From assembly GCA_963205285.1 (NCBI GenBank), contig CAUJJQ010000044.1:1-14043 (forward strand): a stretch of 14,043 nucleotides of DNA. Reading direction: 5' to 3'. Position numbers and translations under genes: made by a program. The stretch comes from Pseudomonadota bacterium (GTDB taxonomy: Bacteria > Pseudomonadota > Alphaproteobacteria > Sphingomonadales > Sphingomonadaceae). A model generated the notes under the pieces. The model was given only the letters and a program-made list of their open reading frames with translations, did no database searches and had not been told where the DNA came from. Shown here in pieces: positions 1 through 7,850 of the stretch. Position 1 is the stretch's first letter; each line of letters begins with the position of its first letter.

Positions 1-2
1 AT

Positions 3-1418
3 GCCTATGTCCATGAAAAATCGCCCGCTGCCAAGGATGCCATCGCCCAGATTTTAACCAACAGTCGCATGTGTGCTGAAGGGCATCGCCCCATTTGTCA
101 GGACACCGGCATCGTCACCGTCATCATCAAATGGGGGCAACAATGCCTGTTGCAATCAGACAAGAGCCTGCAGGCGGTGGTCGACGAAGGGGTGCGGCGC
201 GCCTACCTTCACCCTGAGAACAAACTGCGCGCCTCCATCCTCGCGGACCCAGCCTTCACCCGCGTCAACACACGCGACAACACGCCCAGCGTCATCCACC
301 TGGAAATGGTGCCGGGGGACAAGGTGCATATCGATGTTGCGGCGAAGGGCGGCGGCAGCGAGAATAAATCCAAGTTCAAGATGCTGAACCCCAGTGATTC
401 GATTGTCGATTGGGTGCTCGAAATGGTGCCGCAAATGGGTGCAGGCTGGTGCCCGCCCGGCATGTTGGGCATCGGCATCGGCGGCACGGCGGAAAAGGCG
501 ATGGGCCTTGCCAAGGAAAGCCTGATGGGCGCGATTGACATGGCCAGCCTGAAGGCGCGCGGGGCCCAAAATGATATGGAGGCGCTGCGGATTGAGATTT
601 TCGACAAGGTCAATGCACTGGGTATCGGCGCGCAGGGTCTGGGCGGGCTTTCAACGATACTCGACGTCAAAATCCTCGACTACCCGACCCATGCGGCATC
701 CAAGCCAGTGGCGATGATCCCCAATTGCGCGGCGACCCGCCACGCGCATTTCACGCTCGACGGCAGCGGCCCCGCATATTTGGAGCCGCCGAAACTAAGC
801 GAATGGCCCGATGTCCATTGGCAACCCGACAGCAGCGCGCGGCGCGTCAACCTCGCCCAGCTTGACGCCGCCGAAGTGCAGAGCTGGAAACAGGGTGACC
901 GGCTGTTGCTCAATGGCAAGATGCTGACCGGCCGCGATGCCGCACACAAGCGGATAAAGGATATGCTGGACAAGGGCGAACCGCTGCCCGTCGAATTTGC
1001 CGGGCGCGTCATTTACTATGTCGGCCCCGTCGATCCGGTCGGGGAAGAAGTCGTCGGCCCGGCCGGCCCGACAACTGCGACGCGGATGGACAAGTTCACA
1101 GCGATGATGCTCGAACAAGGGTTGCTCGCCATGGTGGGCAAGGCAGAGCGCGGGCCCGCCGCTGTTGATGCGATCCGCAATCATAAATCAGCCTATCTGA
1201 TGGCGGTAGGAGGGGCAGCCTACCTCGTCGCACGGGCAATAAAAGGTTCCAAGGTCGTCGGTTTTGCCGACCTTGGCATGGAAGCGATTTACGAATTTGA
1301 GGTGGCGGATTTCCCCGTCACCGTCGCGGTCGATGCCAGCGGGGCCAATGTCCATGACCTCGCCCCGCGTATGTGGCAAAAGAAGATCGCCGACGAAGGG
1401 CTGTTGACCAGCGCATGA
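3..1418 (+). CDS. Class I [4Fe-4S] fumarate hydratase, 5' end missing
   Basis: This enzyme interconverts fumarate and malate in the citric acid cycle, in the cytoplasm. The reading frame is already open at base 3 and runs 471 residues to TGA, so the true start lies left of the window; compared with single-chain class I fumarases of about 500 residues, roughly 30-40 N-terminal residues are missing. The first ATG inside the window (69) falls within a conserved stretch and is not the start. Three cysteines sit in the family's cluster-binding contexts: CQDTG (codon 96-98), GWCPPG (450-452) and IPNCAATRH (726-728). The N-terminal part is the iron-sulfur domain. The C-terminal part, from about base 880, is the fumarase beta domain, with GPAGPTTATRMD and the GFADLGMEAIYEFEV region. 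Both domains are in one chain, as in E. coli FumA/FumB. A close relative, L(+)-tartrate dehydratase, is usually split into two subunits, so fumarase is preferred. Confidence 0.93.
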   Translation, partial: AYVHEKSPAAKDAIAQILTNSRMCAEGHRPICQDTGIVTVIIKWGQQCLLQSDKSLQAVVDEGVRRAYLHPENKLRASILADPAFTRVNTRDNTPSVIHLEMVPGDKVHIDVAAKGGGSENKSKFKMLNPSDSIVDWVLEMVPQMGAGWCPPGMLGIGIGGTAEKAMGLAKESLMGAIDMASLKARGAQNDMEALRIEIFDKVNALGIGAQGLGGLSTILDVKILDYPTHAASKPVAMIPNCAATRHAHFTLDGSGPAYLEPPKLSEWPDVHWQPDSSARRVNLAQLDAAEVQSWKQGDRLLLNGKMLTGRDAAHKRIKDMLDKGEPLPVEFAGRVIYYVGPVDPVGEEVVGPAGPTTATRMDKFTAMMLEQGLLAMVGKAERGPAAVDAIRNHKSAYLMAVGGAAYLVARAIKGSKVVGFADLGMEAIYEFEVADFPVTVAVDASGANVHDLAPRMWQKKIADEGLLTSA

Positions 1419-1434
1419 TAATGGCAACCGAGCG

Positions 1435-1713
1435 ATGCTGATAGCGACCTGCCTTATCCTATTCGCCGGTATCGGTAACTTTGCCATGCACCGCTGGATG
1501 CTGGAAAGCCGCCACCCGATGGTCGAACAGGCAACAGGCGGTGTTCGCCGCGTTATGGGTCGGCAGGCAACCTATGTGATTGAGTTCGCTATATTACTCG
1601 GCATGTTGTGGTGGGCGCAGTCCCGCTGGTTTCCAGCCCTGATGCTATATGGTGTATATACCGCGCTCAACGCGGCAACCATCGCGTGGATCAAAGGGCC
1701 GCCGCAGCGCTAA
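1435..1713 (+). CDS. Small hypothetical membrane protein (92 aa)
   Basis: I do not recognise the family. The ATG at 1435 is the only ATG start in this frame after an in-frame stop at 1405. It lies 16 bases after the fumarase stop, so the gene is probably cotranscribed with fumarase. No clear ribosome binding site precedes it, which fits translational coupling. The protein has a hydrophobic segment at residues 1-17, a basic middle (His/Arg-rich, about 19-45), and two more hydrophobic stretches at about 48-61 and 66-84. It is therefore probably a two- or three-helix inner membrane protein. Its stop codon forms part of a hairpin shared with the convergent gene at 1721. Its function is unknown; the fumarase link is positional only. 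Confidence 0.7.
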   Translation: MLIATCLILFAGIGNFAMHRWMLESRHPMVEQATGGVRRVMGRQATYVIEFAILLGMLWWAQSRWFPALMLYGVYTALNAATIAWIKGPPQR

Positions 1714-1727
1714 TGGTCGTTTAGCGC
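1707..1727. terminator. Candidate bidirectional hairpin between convergent genes
   Basis: GCGCTAA (1707-1713) and TTAGCGC (1721-1727) form a perfect 7-bp inverted repeat around a 7-base loop. The TAA of the left arm is the stop codon of the rightward gene and the TTA of the right arm is the stop codon of the leftward serine hydrolase, so the hairpin spans both gene ends. No T-run follows on either strand, so this is not a classical intrinsic terminator. A role in ending transcription or protecting 3' ends is inference. Confidence 0.4.
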
Positions 1728-2983
1728 CGCCGAACGGGGCGCAGACGCGCCTGCCCGGCTTCGAGCAATGCCTCCTCGGCAGCAGTAAAGGCAGATCGGG
1801 TGCCGCGCGGTTCGCCCGTTTCAGCAAGGCCAGTGATGAACCAGGTAAGGCCAGTGCCGCTATCGGGGTCAACAAACAGCCCCGAGCGCAATGAATAGGC
1901 ATCACCCGAATGGCCGATACGCTGTGCACCATCCCCCACCGGATCATCGCCGCACCCTGCCGCTGGGCTTGCCAATTGGTGGAGGGCCAAGGCATAGCGG
2001 CAGAAGAAGCTACCTTCCCCGCCCTCCCCCACGCTGGTTGCTGGCAGCGCATCGACGCGCCGCATCGCGGTAAAGCGGCGCCAACTGTTGCGTGAAATCA
2101 GCCCATCCCCATCGCGCAACAATATTTCACCGATCCGCGCCATGCCCCGCGCCGAAATGCGCAAGCCCCCTTGGGGGGAGAAGCCCGCGCTGCTGTGCGC
2201 CAAACGATATCGGGTCATGTCACAACCGCCATCGCGCGCAGGTACGACTAGGCAGGCGGGTGGCGCACCGCGCAAATCATCACGCGCCACATCACCATTG
2301 GGTCGGTAGAGGACGACCGCGCGGGCCAGTGCCGCATCGGAACAGCCCGACCAGTTGAAACAGGCATCGATCCGCAGCGGCGCGAAAATCAGCCGCTGCA
2401 TCAGCCGGTCGAAACGTTCACCCGTTGCCCCTTCCATCACCGCAGCGACCACAGGAAAATTGATGTTGGCATAGGAAAAAGCTCCGCCCGGTCGCCGGTT
2501 TGCGTCCCACGCGGCGGGGTTTTGCACCGCTTGCGCCAAATCGATATCCAGCGGCAACGCATAATCAATACCATCGGCCAATCCCGAACGATGACCAAGC
2601 AGCATGGCGAGCGTGATGGGCTGATCGGAAAAGCGCGGATGGCGCAGCCGCCAGCCCAAATAAGTCGACACATCTGCATCGAGGTCAACGACGCGCTGAT
2701 CGGCGAGCCGCAAAACCGCCAATGCCACCACCATTTTGGAGATGGAGGCAACACGCACCGGGTCATCCGCGCTCAACATCCGGCCGCTCGATCGGTCAGC
2801 CAGCCCCCGCAAAATCCGCGTCTGCTGCGCGCCGGTGCGGTCAAAGGCGATCAATATGGCGGCATTGGGTGCGGTGTCGGGGTCAGTGATTGCCGCTGTT
2901 TGTTGCGCGTATAGGCCATAGCTGGGGCCCAAGACGTACACCAATGACAGCGCCAGAGCTGGTAAGATTTTTATCCGAAACAT
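1721..2983 (-). CDS. Exported serine hydrolase, beta-lactamase/class C fold
   Basis: The 420-residue protein starts with a signal peptide (positive residues at 3-5, hydrophobic core about 6-19, likely cleavage near A26), so it acts in the periplasm or outside. It carries the three active-site signatures of the class C beta-lactamase/esterase/D-peptidase superfamily: SISK (S80 nucleophile, K83 base), Y171-A-N173, and H358-S-G360 in place of the KTG box. LLGHRSGL (128-135) is typical of the beta-lactamase-related Pfam family PF00144. The HSG third motif and the lack of an AmpC-like context argue for an esterase or peptidase rather than a true antibiotic-degrading enzyme; the substrate cannot be told from sequence. 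Six cysteines (208, 213, 244, 254, 328, 344) in the mature part could form three disulfides. Only AAGG, 2 bases from the ATG, precedes the start, so the start signal is poor. The gene is divergent from the metallo-hydrolase at 3077. Confidence 0.85.
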   Translation of the reverse strand: MFRIKILPALALSLVYVLGPSYGLYAQQTAAITDPDTAPNAAILIAFDRTGAQQTRILRGLADRSSGRMLSADDPVRVASISKMVVALAVLRLADQRVVDLDADVSTYLGWRLRHPRFSDQPITLAMLLGHRSGLADGIDYALPLDIDLAQAVQNPAAWDANRRPGGAFSYANINFPVVAAVMEGATGERFDRLMQRLIFAPLRIDACFNWSGCSDAALARAVVLYRPNGDVARDDLRGAPPACLVVPARDGGCDMTRYRLAHSSAGFSPQGGLRISARGMARIGEILLRDGDGLISRNSWRRFTAMRRVDALPATSVGEGGEGSFFCRYALALHQLASPAAGCGDDPVGDGAQRIGHSGDAYSLRSGLFVDPDSGTGLTWFITGLAETGEPRGTRSAFTAAEEALLEAGQARLRPVRRR

Positions 2984-3076
2984 CGCCTTAGCATATAGCG
3001 ATCATCGACAATTGTAAGCCGCCCAAATTGCCGTCATATGCGGGGAAATCGCAGTGCAATGTGGGACGAAGGCTAT

Positions 3077-4336
3077 ATGGTGCGCAAGATATTGGGTTAT
3101 GGCGCGGCAACAATTTTATGGTTGTGTATCCTATTCCTCTTCGCGCTGGCGCTGGTGCCGACGTTCCTGGATCATATCTATTATTCCGGCCCTCAAAGCA
3201 GCCACTATGATGGGGAGCGTTTCTATAACCCCGACGGCAATCAGGATATTATGTCACCCGCTGCAGGCAGTCGATTGGGCTTTGCCTGGCGCGTCCTGAC
3301 CGGCAGGAGTGATCGGGCAGCATGGCCAGACAGAGTCAATGTTGCGCGCGGGCTGCCATGGCCCGCACTCACCCCTTGCCCCGCCCTCAGCGGGGGGGCG
3401 CGGGTTGAAAATTGGGCCAATTGTGCGCGCACACCGCCCCCTGCGGACATGATGTCGGCCAATTGGATTGGACATGCATCCACGCTCGTCCAAGTTCCGG
3501 GGCTGGCGATTTTGACCGACCCGGTTTTTTCGGACAGCGTCGGCCCCTTTGGCATTGGCCCCAGCCGGGTCGCGCGCCCAGGGGTCGCGATTGATGACCT
3601 GCCCAAAATCGGCCTGATCGTCATCAGCCATAACCATTATGACCATATGGATTTGGACAGTTTGGAAAAATTGTGGCGGCGCGACCGGCCGACCATCATC
3701 GTATCGCTGGGCAATGAAAAGATTCTGGCATCGCGCGGTATCCCTGCCATCGCGCTCGATTGGGGGCAAAACCGCCGCATCACCGACAGCGTCACCGGCG
3801 GCGCGGCCAATATACGCGTCGTGCGCAACCATCATTGGTCGAGCCGCTGGGGCAGCGACCGCAGCCGCGCTCTGTGGTCGGCCTTTGTCATCGACACAGG
3901 TGCAGGACGAATATTTTTTGCCGGCGACACGGGGTTTGGTGATGGCCGCTGGGGGGCCGAGGCGATAGCCGACGGCGTACCCGTCAGGCTCGCCATATTG
4001 CCGATCGGCGCCTTTCGTTTTCGGCCCGGACAAATGCATGTTGACAGTCATATGGGGCCGGTGGAAACGGCGCGCGTCTGGAACAGCATGGGCCGCCCCA
4101 CCACAATCCCGATGCATTGGGGAACCTTTCGCCTGTCCAACGAAGCATATTTAACCCCACCAAACATGCTTGCCGCCGTGCTGCGCTGTGCCGGGGCGGG
4201 CGAAAGCGCCACCCGCTTTACCGCATGGCCAATTGGCCCCGCACAATTGATCCCGCCGGTTGCCGCCAGTCCGGCGATCAGTGATGCGCGTATCGCCGCC
4301 TGCGCCAAAGATCCTGCGGTGCAAGCCCTACCCTAA
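3077..4336 (+). CDS. Membrane-anchored metallo-beta-lactamase-fold hydrolase, NAPE-PLD-like
   Basis: This is a zinc hydrolase resembling N-acyl-phosphatidylethanolamine phospholipase D and UlaG-like lactonases. From the ATG at 3077 it is 419 residues, with one N-terminal membrane helix (about 7-29) followed by a large domain. Visible motifs in order are WIGHAST (130-136), DPVFSD (148-153), the zinc motif HxHxDH as HNHYDH (H185, H187, D189, H190), RNHHW (H252, H253), FAGDTGF (bridging D284) and MHWGTF (H347). The WIGHAST and DPVFS blocks followed by HNHYDH are typical of the NAPE-PLD-like branch. The frame is open from an ATG at 3038, and an ATG at 3059 is also possible. I chose 3077 because GACGAAGG lies just upstream and the protein then begins with a short basic stretch and the helix. 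The substrate is probably a phospholipid or other phosphodiester or amide lipid, by inference. It overlaps the convergent gene by 4 bases. Confidence 0.85.
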   Translation: MVRKILGYGAATILWLCILFLFALALVPTFLDHIYYSGPQSSHYDGERFYNPDGNQDIMSPAAGSRLGFAWRVLTGRSDRAAWPDRVNVARGLPWPALTPCPALSGGARVENWANCARTPPPADMMSANWIGHASTLVQVPGLAILTDPVFSDSVGPFGIGPSRVARPGVAIDDLPKIGLIVISHNHYDHMDLDSLEKLWRRDRPTIIVSLGNEKILASRGIPAIALDWGQNRRITDSVTGGAANIRVVRNHHWSSRWGSDRSRALWSAFVIDTGAGRIFFAGDTGFGDGRWGAEAIADGVPVRLAILPIGAFRFRPGQMHVDSHMGPVETARVWNSMGRPTTIPMHWGTFRLSNEAYLTPPNMLAAVLRCAGAGESATRFTAWPIGPAQLIPPVAASPAISDARIAACAKDPAVQALP

Positions 4337-4920
4337 CGACAAAAGCGCGCGTAAAGCCGCAGGGCCAATGCCGCGATCATCAGCGGAAACAGCGTGATAG
4401 CGGTCATGAAATGGCCGCTATCACCGTCGCTGAAGCGACCCAAATAGCTTAGTGTAAAGATCAGCCAGATATAGTGGATGCCAAAGCGGTGGAGTCGTTT
4501 CCACCATTTGCCGAGCATGCGCATCGATGCATCGTTGCTGGTCGCCGCCATGACATAGATGAGCACATAGGCGAGGCCACCGCCCAGCAAGGTCAGCAGT
4601 GGTCGCGAATCAAAGATAAGGATATTATAGAGGAGCGCACCCAGATGGATGCTGTGCGCCAGCGCAAAGCTCAGTCCCCATTGCCGCCGTCGCCGCACCA
4701 ATGCGCGGGTTACTTCTCCCGGCCAAAGCCGCAAAAGCGATGACGCGATATAGGCGACAAGAAACAGCGGCAGCGCCGCCCGCGCCGTCCACCGCGCGGC
4801 GAGCAATGCCTGTTCGGCCGGACTTGCGCCCACCATCCAGCCGGCCAGCGTCGCGCCGCCACCCAGAATGAGCGCAAGCGCAAATGGCGGCCAGCGCCGA
4901 TCCCAGAATATTGCGATCAT
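4333..4920 (-). CDS. Ferric-reductase-like haem membrane protein, MsrQ/YedZ-type
   Basis: From the ATG at 4920 the protein has 195 residues and about six hydrophobic segments (about 11-31, 46-64, 83-103, 107-126, 147-162, 169-190). The frame extends upstream to 5004, but 4920 is preceded by GGGAG at a good distance, and the shorter form does not run into the upstream DUF3617 gene. Histidines H89 and H92 lie in one helix and H144 and H149 in or near another. The KRLHRFGIHYIW block resembles the HRL-V-Y signature of MsrQ (YedZ). Such proteins carry b-type haem and pass electrons from the quinone pool or a flavoprotein to a periplasmic reductase. In E. coli the partner is MsrP, which repairs methionine sulfoxide; no msrP is in this window. 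It lies 50 bases after the DUF3617 gene on the same strand. The family assignment is fairly sure; the partner and substrate are unknown. Confidence 0.7.
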   Translation of the reverse strand: MIAIFWDRRWPPFALALILGGGATLAGWMVGASPAEQALLAARWTARAALPLFLVAYIASSLLRLWPGEVTRALVRRRRQWGLSFALAHSIHLGALLYNILIFDSRPLLTLLGGGLAYVLIYVMAATSNDASMRMLGKWWKRLHRFGIHYIWLIFTLSYLGRFSDGDSGHFMTAITLFPLMIAALALRLYARFCR

Positions 4921-4970
4921 CGTCGCTCCCTCTCGCCCCCAGCGTTGGGATAGGTAACAAATGCCTGTTT

Positions 4971-5549
4971 CTACGGTGTCGTGGTCGCTCCGCCTGCCGG
5001 ACAATCGCCAATGCGACGGGTACGAATGCGCATTTCGGTTTCCATATTGCCCACCGGCGTGTTGGGAACTGACGCATTTTGTTTGACCGTCATATCCGAA
5101 GTTTCAGCACCCATTGTCCCGGTCATCGTCATCGTCATCCGCGCGCCGTTCGGCAATTGGTCGCACTGCATGGCAGCGTTCACATTTTCACCGCGCACAT
5201 CAAAACTGGTAAAGCGACAGTTCCCCGGTGCATTCGCCATTTGACGGGCCATATCCTCCCGCCCGCGCCGTGCCTGTTCAGCGGTAACGCAGTATCGATT
5301 CTGCACGCCGGTAACGCTGGCCATTTGTTCGCGCATCTTGGTCTGAATTTCAGGCGGCATCCCTGGAATTTCCAGCTTCACGATTTCCATGGATGCTTCA
5401 TATTGGCCCGGCTCCACCTGAGGCGCATTGGCCATCGCTTTGGTCGGATCGACCCCTTTTTCTGCGCTATCGCCGTCGGCGCCAAACATATTACATCCGC
5501 CAAGCGTCATCGCGCCTGCCAGCGTCACCAGTAAAATCGACTTGCGCAT
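4971..5549 (-). CDS. DUF3617-type lipoprotein
   Basis: The protein has 192 residues from the ATG at 5549, chosen because GGGAGGG stands 4 bases upstream and a signal peptide begins directly; a longer open frame to 5624 would run into uvrB. It has a lipoprotein signal with lipobox LGGC and lipidated C19, then the short linker NMFGADGD. The sequence PGQYEASMEIVKLEIPGMP (47-65) with later cysteines C87, C111, C129 and C183 matches the general pattern of DUF3617 proteins, which are common in sphingomonads and have no known function. The four mature-part cysteines probably form two disulfides in the periplasm. A Met-Thr run (138-146) is a low-complexity feature. Asn at position +2 does not suggest inner membrane retention by the Asp rule, so outer membrane placement is possible. 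It is divergent from uvrB, with 50 bases between the two start codons. Confidence 0.75.
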   Translation of the reverse strand: MRKSILLVTLAGAMTLGGCNMFGADGDSAEKGVDPTKAMANAPQVEPGQYEASMEIVKLEIPGMPPEIQTKMREQMASVTGVQNRYCVTAEQARRGREDMARQMANAPGNCRFTSFDVRGENVNAAMQCDQLPNGARMTMTMTGTMGAETSDMTVKQNASVPNTPVGNMETEMRIRTRRIGDCPAGGATTTP

Positions 5550-5564
5550 CTTGCCCTCCCGCAA

Positions 5565-5593
5565 TTGCCGTGCGCGTAGAATGAGGCCATAAA
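5565..5593 (+). promoter_or_regulatory. Candidate uvrB promoter
   Basis: TTGCCG (5565-5570), a 17-base spacer and CATAAA (5588-5593) resemble a sigma-70-type -35/-10 pair. Transcription would start at about base 5600, the A of the uvrB ATG, so the message would be nearly leaderless. I saw no alphaproteobacterial LexA box (GTTC-N7-GTTC or its complement) in the intergenic space. The call is by eye only. Confidence 0.3.
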
Positions 5594-5599
5594 GAGAAC

Positions 5600-7786
5600 A
5601 TGTCCATCCAAATTCGCACCTCACTCGACGAACCGGAAACCGGCCCGGCCTTTGTACCGCACCGCCCGGCGCGCCCCGCCAAGATGGAGGAGGGTCGGCC
5701 GTTCAAAATCCATTCCGAATATGAACCGGCGGGCGATCAACCCGGCGCGATTGCCGAACTGGTCACAGCCGCGCAAACAGGCGAACGTGATCAGGTGCTG
5801 CTGGGCGTCACGGGGTCGGGCAAGACTTTTACCATGGCCAAAGTGGTGGAAACGCTGCAACGTCCAGCGTTGGTGCTAGCGCCCAACAAAATCCTCGCCG
5901 CGCAACTATATGGTGAATTTAAAAGCTTTTTCCCTGACAATGCGGTCGAATATTTTGTCAGCTATTATGATTATTATCAGCCCGAAGCCTATGTGGCGCG
6001 CACCGACACCTATATCGAAAAGGAATCGAGCGTAAACGAAGCGATTGACCGCATGCGCCATTCCGCGACGCGCGCGTTGCTCGAACGCGATGACGTCATC
6101 ATCGTCGCTTCGGTATCCTGCCTCTATGGCATTGGGTCGGTTGAAACCTATTCGGCGATGATCGTCGATGTGCAAAGCGGCGCGGCGATTGACCGGCAGG
6201 AATTGATCCGCAAGCTCGTCGCGCTGCAATATAAGCGCAATGATGCGGCCTTTCAGCGCGGCAATTTCCGCGTGCGAGGCGATTCGCTCGAAATATTTCC
6301 CTCCCACCTCGAAGATCAGGCGTGGCGGATCAGCTTTTTTGGCGATGAGGTGGAATCGATCGACGAATTTGATCCGCTGACCGGAAAGAAGGCAGCGAGC
6401 CTGAAGGCTATCCGCATCTATGCCAATTCACATTATGTCACGCCGGGGCCGACATTGATGCAAGCGCGCGAAGCAATAAAGCTGGAACTCGGCGAACGAT
6501 TGAAGGAATTGGTTGGGTCGGGCCGCCTGCTGGAGGCACAGCGACTGGAACAACGCACCCATTTCGATCTGGAAATGATGGCCGCCACGGGTAGTTGCGC
6601 TGGCATTGAAAATTACAGCCGCTTTTTGACCGGACGCTTGCCGGGCGAACCGCCACCGACTTTGTTCGAATATCTGCCCGAAAATGCCCTGTTATTTGTC
6701 GATGAAAGCCACCAGACGGTCCCGCAAATTGGCGCGATGGCACGCGGCGACCACCGACGCAAAATCACGCTCGCCGAATATGGTTTTCGCCTGCCCTCCT
6801 GCATCGATAACCGCCCGTTGCGCTTTAACGAATGGGAAGCGATGCGCCCGCAGAGCGTCTTTGTTTCCGCCACCCCCGGCGTGTGGGAAATGGACCGCAC
6901 GCAGGGCGTTTTTGCCGAACAGGTGATCCGCCCGACCGGCCTTATCGACCCGCCAGTCACCATCCGCCCGGTCGAGGAACAGGTCGATGATTTAATTGCA
7001 GAGGCGCGGGCGACCGCCGCATTGGGGTATCGCACTTTGGTGACGACACTCACCAAACGCATGGCGGAGGATTTGACCGAATATCTCCACGAAGCCGGCC
7101 TCAAGGTTCGGTATATGCATAGCGACGTCGAAACGCTGGAACGGATTGAGCTAATCCGCGACCTGCGCCTTGGTGTTTATGACGTGTTGGTCGGCATCAA
7201 CCTGTTGCGCGAAGGGCTCGATATTCCAGAATGCGGGTTGGTTGCGATATTGGACGCCGACAAAGAAGGATTTTTGCGCAGCGAAACCAGCCTGGTTCAA
7301 ACCATTGGCCGCGCCGCGCGTAACATCGACGGACGCGTCATCCTGTACGCCGACCGCATGACCGGCAGCATGGAACGCGCCATCGCCGAAACCGACCGGC
7401 GTCGCGCCAAACAACACGCCTATAATCTCGAACATGGCATCACGCCTGCCACTGTTAAAAAGGGGATTGCTGACATCATCGCCCATGTCAGTCAGGGGGA
7501 TAGCGTGCAGGTCGATCTCGATTTGGGCGATGGGGCAAACAACCTCGTCGGGCATAATTTGCGCGGCTATATCACCGAGCTGGAGGGGCGGATGCGCACG
7601 GCTGCGGGCGATCTGGAATTTGAAGAAGCCGCCAAGCTGCGTGATGAAATCCGCAGGCTGGAGGCAGAGGAACTGGGCATCGGCGATGCGCCAAGCACCG
7701 CGCCGCGCATCGGCCGCAGTAATGAGGGTAAGCCTGGCACACGCAAGATGCGTTATGGCAAGACGCAACGCCAATGGGGTCGGTGA
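5600..7786 (+). CDS. uvrB: Excinuclease ABC subunit B
   Basis: UvrB is the damage-verifying helicase-like subunit of nucleotide excision repair. It is loaded by UvrA, opens the DNA at the lesion and then recruits the nuclease UvrC. The 728-residue protein has a sphingomonad-type N-terminal extension of about 30 residues before the conserved YEPAGDQP block (41-48). Walker A is GVTGSGKT (69-76). The beta-hairpin that clamps the DNA strand is [11 protein letters not shown] (122-132). Walker B is VDESH (367-371). Helicase motif V/VI regions are seen at [13 protein letters not shown] (532-544) and QTIGRAARN (567-575). The C-terminal UVR domain, [12 protein letters not shown] (673-684), binds UvrC. 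All key residues are present. Only a weak AAGAGA precedes the ATG; a later ATG at 5684 would still keep the catalytic core, but the extension looks conserved in related bacteria. uvrA and uvrC are not in the window. Confidence 0.97.
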   Translation: MSIQIRTSLDEPETGPAFVPHRPARPAKMEEGRPFKIHSEYEPAGDQPGAIAELVTAAQTGERDQVLLGVTGSGKTFTMAKVVETLQRPALVLAPNKILAAQLYGEFKSFFPDNAVEYFVSYYDYYQPEAYVARTDTYIEKESSVNEAIDRMRHSATRALLERDDVIIVASVSCLYGIGSVETYSAMIVDVQSGAAIDRQELIRKLVALQYKRNDAAFQRGNFRVRGDSLEIFPSHLEDQAWRISFFGDEVESIDEFDPLTGKKAASLKAIRIYANSHYVTPGPTLMQAREAIKLELGERLKELVGSGRLLEAQRLEQRTHFDLEMMAATGSCAGIENYSRFLTGRLPGEPPPTLFEYLPENALLFVDESHQTVPQIGAMARGDHRRKITLAEYGFRLPSCIDNRPLRFNEWEAMRPQSVFVSATPGVWEMDRTQGVFAEQVIRPTGLIDPPVTIRPVEEQVDDLIAEARATAALGYRTLVTTLTKRMAEDLTEYLHEAGLKVRYMHSDVETLERIELIRDLRLGVYDVLVGINLLREGLDIPECGLVAILDADKEGFLRSETSLVQTIGRAARNIDGRVILYADRMTGSMERAIAETDRRRAKQHAYNLEHGITPATVKKGIADIIAHVSQGDSVQVDLDLGDGANNLVGHNLRGYITELEGRMRTAAGDLEFEEAAKLRDEIRRLEAEELGIGDAPSTAPRIGRSNEGKPGTRKMRYGKTQRQWGR

Positions 7787-7850
7787 CGGGGGTTAAGGAG
7801 CATTGCCTTTCATTGTTATGCTGGATCACCCCCATGATTCGGAGATAAAA

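Noticed and set aside
156..670. Two overlapping minus-strand frames inside fumarase
   Set aside because: Shadows of the fumarase gene; no domain and no ribosome binding site.
1721..2983. Antibiotic-resistance beta-lactamase
   Set aside because: The fold matches, but the third motif is HSG, not KTG, and there is no ampR-like neighbour; most such proteins are esterases or peptidases.
3254..4117. Long minus-strand open frame (287 codons) inside the metallo-hydrolase gene
   Set aside because: It lies opposite a gene with full catalytic motifs, its product has no recognisable domain and is rich in Arg/Ala/Pro/Gly, as expected of antisense frames in GC-rich DNA.
4921..5004. 28-residue N-terminal extension of the ferric-reductase-like protein
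   Set aside because: It overlaps the upstream DUF3617 gene and has no ribosome binding site, while the ATG at 4920 has GGGAG upstream.
5550..5624. 25-residue extension of the DUF3617 lipoprotein
   Set aside because: It would overlap the uvrB start and hide the signal peptide; the ATG at 5549 has a strong GGGAGGG site.
7803..7850. TTG start for the XRE regulator
   Set aside because: AAGGAG is only 2 bases from the TTG, and the added residues do not belong to the family; the ATG at 7851 has GGAG at good spacing.
7787..7850. GGGGGT / ACCCCC repeat in the uvrB-XRE gap as a terminator or operator
   Set aside because: The arms are only 6 bp, separated by more than 30 bases and without a T-run.
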